This document shows positions 58,001 to 64,000 of a stretch of 64,000 bases of DNA, piece by piece. The stretch lies in contig CM055740.1 in NCBI GenBank assembly GCA_029465975.1, positions 7,301,234 to 7,365,233 on the forward strand, in the 5' to 3' direction. The DNA comes from Dallia pectoralis (lineage: Eukaryota; Chordata; Actinopteri; Esociformes; Umbridae). How positions within the stretch are numbered: position 1 is the first letter of the stretch; each line of letters starts with the position of its first letter. A model generated the notes under the pieces. It searched no databases. It had not been told where the DNA came from and saw nothing but the letters and a program-made list of their open reading frames with translations. The position numbers were made by a program, and so were the translations under genes.

Positions 58001-60511
58001 CAACCCCCACTTCCCCTAACCCTGAATATAGTACCCCCCAACTCACCTAACTCTGAATATAGTACACCCACCTCCCCTAACCCTGACTATAGTACACCCA
58101 CCTCCCCTAACCCTGACTATAGTACACCCACCTCCCCTAACCCTGACTATAGTACACCCACCTCCCCTAACTCTGAATATAGTACCCCCCACTTCCCCTA
58201 ACTCTGAATATAGTACACCCACCTCCCCTACCCTTCCCCACCTAACTCTGACTATATAGTACACCCACCACCCCTAACCCAGAATATAGTACACACATCC
58301 CCCCACCTCCCTAACCCAACCCACACATCTCCCCACCTCCCCTAACCCAGACTACCTAGTACACCCTCCCCACCTCCCTAACTCTGACTATAGTACACCC
58401 TCCCCCACCTCCCCTAACCCCTAACCCAGAATATAGTACACACATCTCCCCCACCTCCCCTAACCCAGAACATATTACACACATCTCCCCACCTCCCCTA
58501 ACCCAGAATATAGCACACACATCTCCCCCACCTCCTTTAACCCAGAACATATTACACACATCTCCCCCACCTCCCCTAACTCTGACTATAGTACACACAT
58601 CTCCCCCACCTCCCCTAACCCAGAATATAGCACACACATCTCCCCCACCTCCCCTAACCCAGAACATATTACACACATCTCCCCACCTCCCCTAACCCAG
58701 AACATATTACACCATCTCCCCCACCTCCTTAACCCAGAACATATTACACACATCTCCCCCTCTCCCCACCTCCCTACCTCCCTCTCCCCCAACCCAGAAC
58801 ATATTACACACATCTCCCCCACCTCCCTAACCCAGAACATATTACCACATCTCCCCCAGAATATAGCACACACATCTCCCCCACCTCCTTTAACCCAGAA
58901 CATATTACACACATCTCCCCCACCTCCCCTAACCCAGAACATATTACACACATCTCCCCCACCTCCCCTAACCCAGAATATAGCCACACATCTCCCCCAC
59001 CTCCTTTAACCCAGAACATATTACACACATCTCCCCACCTCCCCTAACCTGACTAGAACATATTACACATATTACATCTCCCCCACATCCCCTAACCCAG
59101 AACATATTACACACATCTCCCCCACCTCCCTAACCCAGAATATAGCACACACATCTCCCCCACCTCCTTTAACCCAGAACATATTACACACATCTCCCCC
59201 CACCTCACCTAACTCTGACTATAGTACACACATCTCCCCCAACTCCTTTAACCCAGAACATATTACACAAATCTCCCCCACATCCCCTTACCCAGAACAT
59301 ATTACACACATCTCCCCCACCTCCCCTAACCCAGAATATAGCACACACATCTCCCCCACCTCCTTTAACCCAGAACATATTACACACATCTCCCCCACCT
59401 CACCTAACTCTGACTATAGTACACACATCTCCCCCACCTCCTTTAACCCAGAACATATTACACACATCTCCCCCACCTCCCCTAACCCAGAACATATTAC
59501 ACACATCTCCCCCACCTCCCTAACCCAGAATATAGCACACACATCTCCCCACCTCCTTTAACCCAGAACATATTACACACATCTCCCCCCACCTCACCTA
59601 ACTCTGACTATAGTACACACATCTCCCCCACCTCCTCTAACCCAGAACATATTACACACATCTCCCCCACCTCCCTAACCCAGAACATATTACACACATC
59701 TCCCCACCTCCCCTAACCCAGAATATAGCACACACATCTCCCCCACCTCCTTTAACCCAGAACATATTACACACATCTCCCCCACCTCACCTAACTCTGA
59801 CTATAGTACACATCTCCCCCAACTCCTTTAACCCAGAACATATTACACAAATCTCCCCCACATCCCTTACCCAGAACATCACACATCCCCCCACCTCCCT
59901 AACCCAGAATATAGCACACACATCTCCCCCACCTCCTTTAACCCAGAACATATTACACACATCTCCCCCACCTCACTAACCTGACTATAGTACCCATCTC
60001 CCCCAACTCCTTTAACCCAGAACATATTACACACATCTCCCCCACCTCCCTAACCCAGAACATATTACACACATCTCCCCACCTCCCCTAACCCAGAATA
60101 TAGCACACACATCTCCCCCACCTCCTTTAACCCAGAACATATTACACACATCTCCCCCACCTCACCTAACTCTGACTATAGTACACACATCTCCCCCACC
60201 TCCTTTAACCCAGAACATATTACACACATCTCCCCCACCTCCCCTAACCCAGAACATATTACACACATCTCCCCCACCTCCCCTAACCCAGAATATAGCA
60301 CACACATCTCCCCCACCTCCTTTAACCCAGAACATATTACACACATCTCCCCCCACCTCACCTAACTCTGACTATAGTACACACATCTCCCCCACCTCCT
60401 TTAACCCAGAACATATTACACAAATCTCCCCCACATCCCCTTACCCAGAACATATTACACACATCTCCCCCACCTCCCCTAACCCAGAATATAGCACACA
60501 CATCTCCCCCA
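58001..60511. repeat. Composite C-rich minisatellite, 30-bp then about 39-bp units
   Basis: The left 300 bp is of 30-bp units (CTGACTATAGTACACCCACC + TCCCCTAAC). From about 58,300 the unit grows to 38-40 bp by gain of ACACATCTCC. Three unit types (GAACATATTACAC, GAATATAGCACAC, GACTATAGTACAC) then recur in higher-order blocks of several units up to 60,511. One strand is strongly C-rich. Many short Gly/Val/Cys frames on the minus strand are artefacts. Confidence 0.97.
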
Positions 60512-62817
60512 GGCTAGAGCTCCCTCTCTAACCTATTACAGTTTTAATGTGTTTGTTCACTGACTCCGTTCAGCGGAAGAACATGCCAGAAGTGTCCGTG
60601 GATAAGGTCCCAACTGGGGCGATGAAACTGGCGCCGAGAAATTGTCCTGAAATCAGTCATTTAAGCAGTAGTCTGACTACATCACCTTTATTTGTTATTG
60701 CCGTCCGCAGTGTTTGATCAATTTCAGTTATGTATAAGAAAAGCCAATAATAAATCCATCTGAAGAAATATCCAGACTCATATCTATTCATGCTGTTTGG
60801 TTATTTATTAACACCAAGATATGAATGACGTTCCAGCGTGTTGACATTTCGCATTTTCCGGTATCTTTCATCTGTTTACGTAATCCTCCGTAGGTGTAAT
60901 CAGTGGTCCGGTCTTTCTGACATTAATTGAGCTCGTCACCTGGCTGCTGGCAGGTCCCAATCATCAGATCTCTCGCTGGCTGACAACCTGTTGACTGCCG
61001 ATTGAGTGCCGGGTGGTTGATGTGATTTCACTGGGTCTCTGGACCTGTCTCCGGCGCCGCCGTTGGATCCGGTTCATCCGGGTCACGTATGGCTTTCTCC
61101 ACAGAGGCCCACTGAGCAGCTTATACGTGCTGTCAATCATTTATATTTAAACCACGTTGATGTGATCTTGCCTCACCTGGCTCGGAGCGCGGTTTGGTCG
61201 CTGTCGTGTCAGCGTATATGTTGTGACGGGGAGAGACACGGTGAACAGACGGAGAGTGCCCTGTGCCCCGCAGGACATTTTATTAACAGAAATTGCAGCG
61301 GTAACAAATAACACCTGAAGAAGCTGATGAGGCAACGTGTTTTTGGCTGCCTTCTGGTGGAGGCGGCAGTTCGGCAGACACGACGACACACGACACACTC
61401 TTTTTTGCTGCTTTTCTGGGGCCTTTTATCTTCCCTCTGATGAGGCCTGATTGAAGCGATGTTACGGGCTGTCAGTAAGCCTGTGTTCAAGGGCCACGTG
61501 TTGAATTCCACTGCTGACACCGATTTGTGAGTGTTGGACTACGCCCCACTGGGAGTGAAAGCTGCTACTCGACAGCTTCCCAGAGCTGCTTTTCTGGGGC
61601 CTTTTAATTCTCCCCCTGATGAGGCCTGATTGATGTGCCATGTCAATGGGTGGCAGCTAGGATGCGTTCAATGGGCCTGTTATTCTGCCCTGGGTCAGAC
61701 TGTTTTTCCCGGGTCGTTGGTACAACGCTGATAGAGGAAAAGACTGCGTACGTGCGACAGCCTGTTGAGGGGTTTTGACCTCAGCCACACGTGGAAAGAA
61801 AGAGTGGTGAAAAGGACTTAGGAGAGGCTTTGTCTGGAAGATTCTTACTATTTCCTGTCAAATCCAATCGCCCACGGCACTGGACAACTGTGCTGGTCTT
61901 TATGTGGTCCACGCCACATGGGATTTTTGTTTGGCACAATGGCACTTGAAGAAAAGGTTGGACAATTATCGGTTTTGTTTCCGTGCCCAGACAATGCCGG
62001 CGTCAAACAATGGCTGTGTGAAACCTCATTGACAATACCATTGATTGTCAGATTGTAATGACATAATGATGTGTTCAGCCGATAACTACAACTCCGTTGC
62101 AGCAAATTGTTGTCATACATTTATCAAAACATGTATATTATTGGGTGTGTTAACTGACCGTACAACATATAAATATAAATATTTATTTTGTAACAACCGA
62201 ATCAACAATTTACATACTAAGTCTTCGTTTCATGGTACATGTTGTGTTTCCAATATGTTAATATCTCAAGTATTCAACGAAGGAGCGTAAGAAATAACGA
62301 TTTACACGAAAAACAACCCATGCATTGTACTCGAAAAATGAAATATCAATCAATTGCAAACAACGTGTGATAAAAACAAGACGTAAACAAGACTCTACAA
62401 TTACACCCCAACTGAACTGTAACACTGTTAAGATGTCCGGATCGCTTTTAAACAAACAGCACTAACCAACGGCCACTGGACATGCAGCTGACGACTACGA
62501 CACGTTCCCTGGGAAGGGAGAGCACATCCGACACGTTCCCTGGACATGATCTCACCCTGATCCTGGACTTCGAAGCTCTTTCGAAATTGAGACGCTGTAT
62601 CGAGCATGCGTTTTTAGTCCAGCACAGAGTTGAATCTGCCTCGTGGGCAACCGGGTGCAGTATCGAATCTCTCGAGCACACTGCGCTTTACTCCTCTCCC
62701 TCGTCCCCTTTCCCTCGCCTTCGCCACCCGTTGGGGTCTCCTCATGGTGACGGAGGCGTCTTCAGAGAGTTGGTGGAACCGCCTTGGCTTCCCCCTGCAG
62801 TCCCCTGGCACACCCAC

Positions 62818-62820
<3 letters not shown>
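60512..62820. other. Intergenic region
   Basis: Unique-looking, moderately G+C-rich at 60.9-61.7 kb. Contains a local duplication (61,407-61,500 and 61,585-61,680). No exon recognised. Confidence 0.45.
61407..61680. repeat. Spaced direct duplication, about 95 bp, 178-bp offset
   Basis: Copies starting at 61,407 and 61,585 share GCTGCTTTTCTGGGGCCTTT and CTGATGAGGCCTGATTGA, then diverge gradually. Confidence 0.85.
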
Positions 62821-62855
<35 letters not shown>

Positions 62856-62882
62856 ACACAGACACACACAGACACACACAGA

Positions 62883-62928
<46 letters not shown>

Positions 62929-62930
62929 GA
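62819..62930. repeat. (CA)n microsatellite with GACA interruptions
   Basis: About 110 bp of CA dinucleotides with GAGACA/GACACA insertions. Confidence 0.97.
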
Positions 62931-64000
62931 AGGGAAACAGAGGGATTAACATAACAACCAGGTAATATTGGATGTCTGGGATTACAATGGGCAGCTGCAT
63001 AGCACAATACGGAACGACTCTGAGGGGAAATGTTTCGGCGAATGGAGATTGGGAAGCCTGGAGGAACATAATGCACTCTGAAAATCGAATTCACTCGGAA
63101 AAAACGGTCCTTCTTGTGCCCCCCTGTGGTCTCTGTTGTGCCCGTGTCCCCAAATCTGTTGTCAACACACTGTGCCTCTGTAACACACCACGCTGTCATC
63201 AGAATGAACCGCTGCCGTTCAGAGAACTTTCAATTTAGGTTGCAGTTGGCTTAGCAACTAGAAGGCATTGTTCTTTTTTTTGGAGCATTTAACCGAGCAG
63301 AAAGCAGGTCAGGAGGAGACAACTGAAAGGCAGATGTAAGGATTCAGCCCAGTTAAACACGGGCACAACCGAGGCACTGTAGCCTTGGGTTGAGGAATGC
63401 TGGGATGAGGGTTATTGAAGAGAGCTGTCTGTGGACTTCAGGGTCAGTGAGTCTTCAGTGAATATGTCAAAAGCCACAAGCAAAATAAAATGCTAAGTTG
63501 TGTGAACGCTTGAACGTTCAGTGTTTTTTACCTCAGTGAGGGGAACACAGGTATTATAAAACGTCTTACTCCTAATGGAAAACACAGTTTGTTTTGTTAG
63601 CTTTAATTTGGGTTCTGTTCAGTTTCTAGAGAGAACACCACAGAACAATGATACATAAGAACATAAATGTAAATGTGCTGTACTGAACGGCTAATTAAAA
63701 TTATTTCTGCTGCCCTTTAAAAACGAAATGCATTGCGTCAAGTCGTACGATGCTACAATCCACAACCACAAGCGATAATCGTTAAATGTGTGTTCGAAGA
63801 AACTGTTTGACATCTGTCAGATGTTACATATTATAATACGTGTATTTTGTTTCAGACGGGATTGTTCACTACAAACCGCTCCACACTGTTGCAAAAACAT
63901 TTGAGCTTACTGAACGCACCTCAGGGTATATATCCCATAATAATAAATGACATACCAGTTCAGTACATTACTGTGTGCTACATTTCATTATGGCAAAGTA
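62931..64000. other. Intergenic to right edge
   Basis: No feature I can support. Confidence 0.5.

Noticed and set aside
45820..64000. syt9, expected next to olfml1 by human synteny
   Set aside because: I looked for C2-domain and C-terminal synaptotagmin motifs on the minus strand and found none.

Overview
This is vertebrate, almost certainly ray-finned fish, genomic DNA. Genes are split into small exons with GT-AG introns. Long (CA)n tracts and minisatellites are abundant. Mobile-element debris is of teleost type: Tc1-like, non-LTR, tRNA-derived, and a sushi-like Ty3/gypsy chromovirus. I cannot name the species. Two genes are recognised, both on the minus strand: the 5' half of ppfibp2 (liprin-beta-2) and, upstream of it, olfml1 (olfactomedin-like 1). 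From established knowledge, human OLFML1 and PPFIBP2 are neighbours in the same order and orientation on 11p15.4, so this is conserved synteny.

Layout by region. 1-22.5 kb: ppfibp2 exons A to H, read right to left, from the start codon at 22,499 down to 1,008. They encode the N-terminal segment and coiled coil; the SAM domains lie beyond the left edge. An alternative first coding exon with its own good Kozak context sits at 14.3 kb. The introns carry several minisatellites (18-bp at 3.5 kb, homopurine at 10.1-10.9 kb, 35-bp at 12.8-13.8 kb, 14-bp at 16.1 kb, 20-bp at 18.9 kb). 22.5-33.2 kb: noncoding, presumed 5' UTR intron or upstream region of ppfibp2, with a LINE fragment, a tRNA-like/SINE fragment and a 47-bp repeat. 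33.2-38.3 kb: one complete, very young sushi-like Ty3/gypsy element on the minus strand, with LTRs identical by eye (433 bp each), a perfect GGAAA target duplication, gag-protease, pol and a chromodomain, and a self-priming layout. 39.7-40.6 kb: Tc1-like transposase remnant and a 20/22-bp repeat. 41.2-44.1 kb: olfml1 in three exons, interrupted by one in-frame TAG in the olfactomedin domain. 44.3-44.5 kb: long foldback hairpin. 45.7-45.8 kb: an unassigned exon-like ORF with start and splice donor. 46-52 kb: intergenic, with LINE debris. 52.0-60.5 kb: four consecutive large minisatellites (20, 36, 46 and 30-39 bp units) occupying most of 8.5 kb. 60.5-64 kb: intergenic, with a (CA)n tract and a local duplication.

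The two genes are not functionally linked in any way the sequence shows. ppfibp2 encodes an intracellular coiled-coil/SAM scaffold of the liprin family; olfml1 encodes a secreted olfactomedin-domain glycoprotein. Most long open frames here are artefacts of minisatellites whose unit length is a multiple of three. I found no evidence of a novel defence-like or operon-like system. The best leads are the self-priming retrotransposon whose reading-frame breaks all fall in C/G homopolymers, the olfml1 nonsense codon, the second ppfibp2 start exon, the liprin-beta-1-like exon H, and the foldback hairpin upstream of olfml1.
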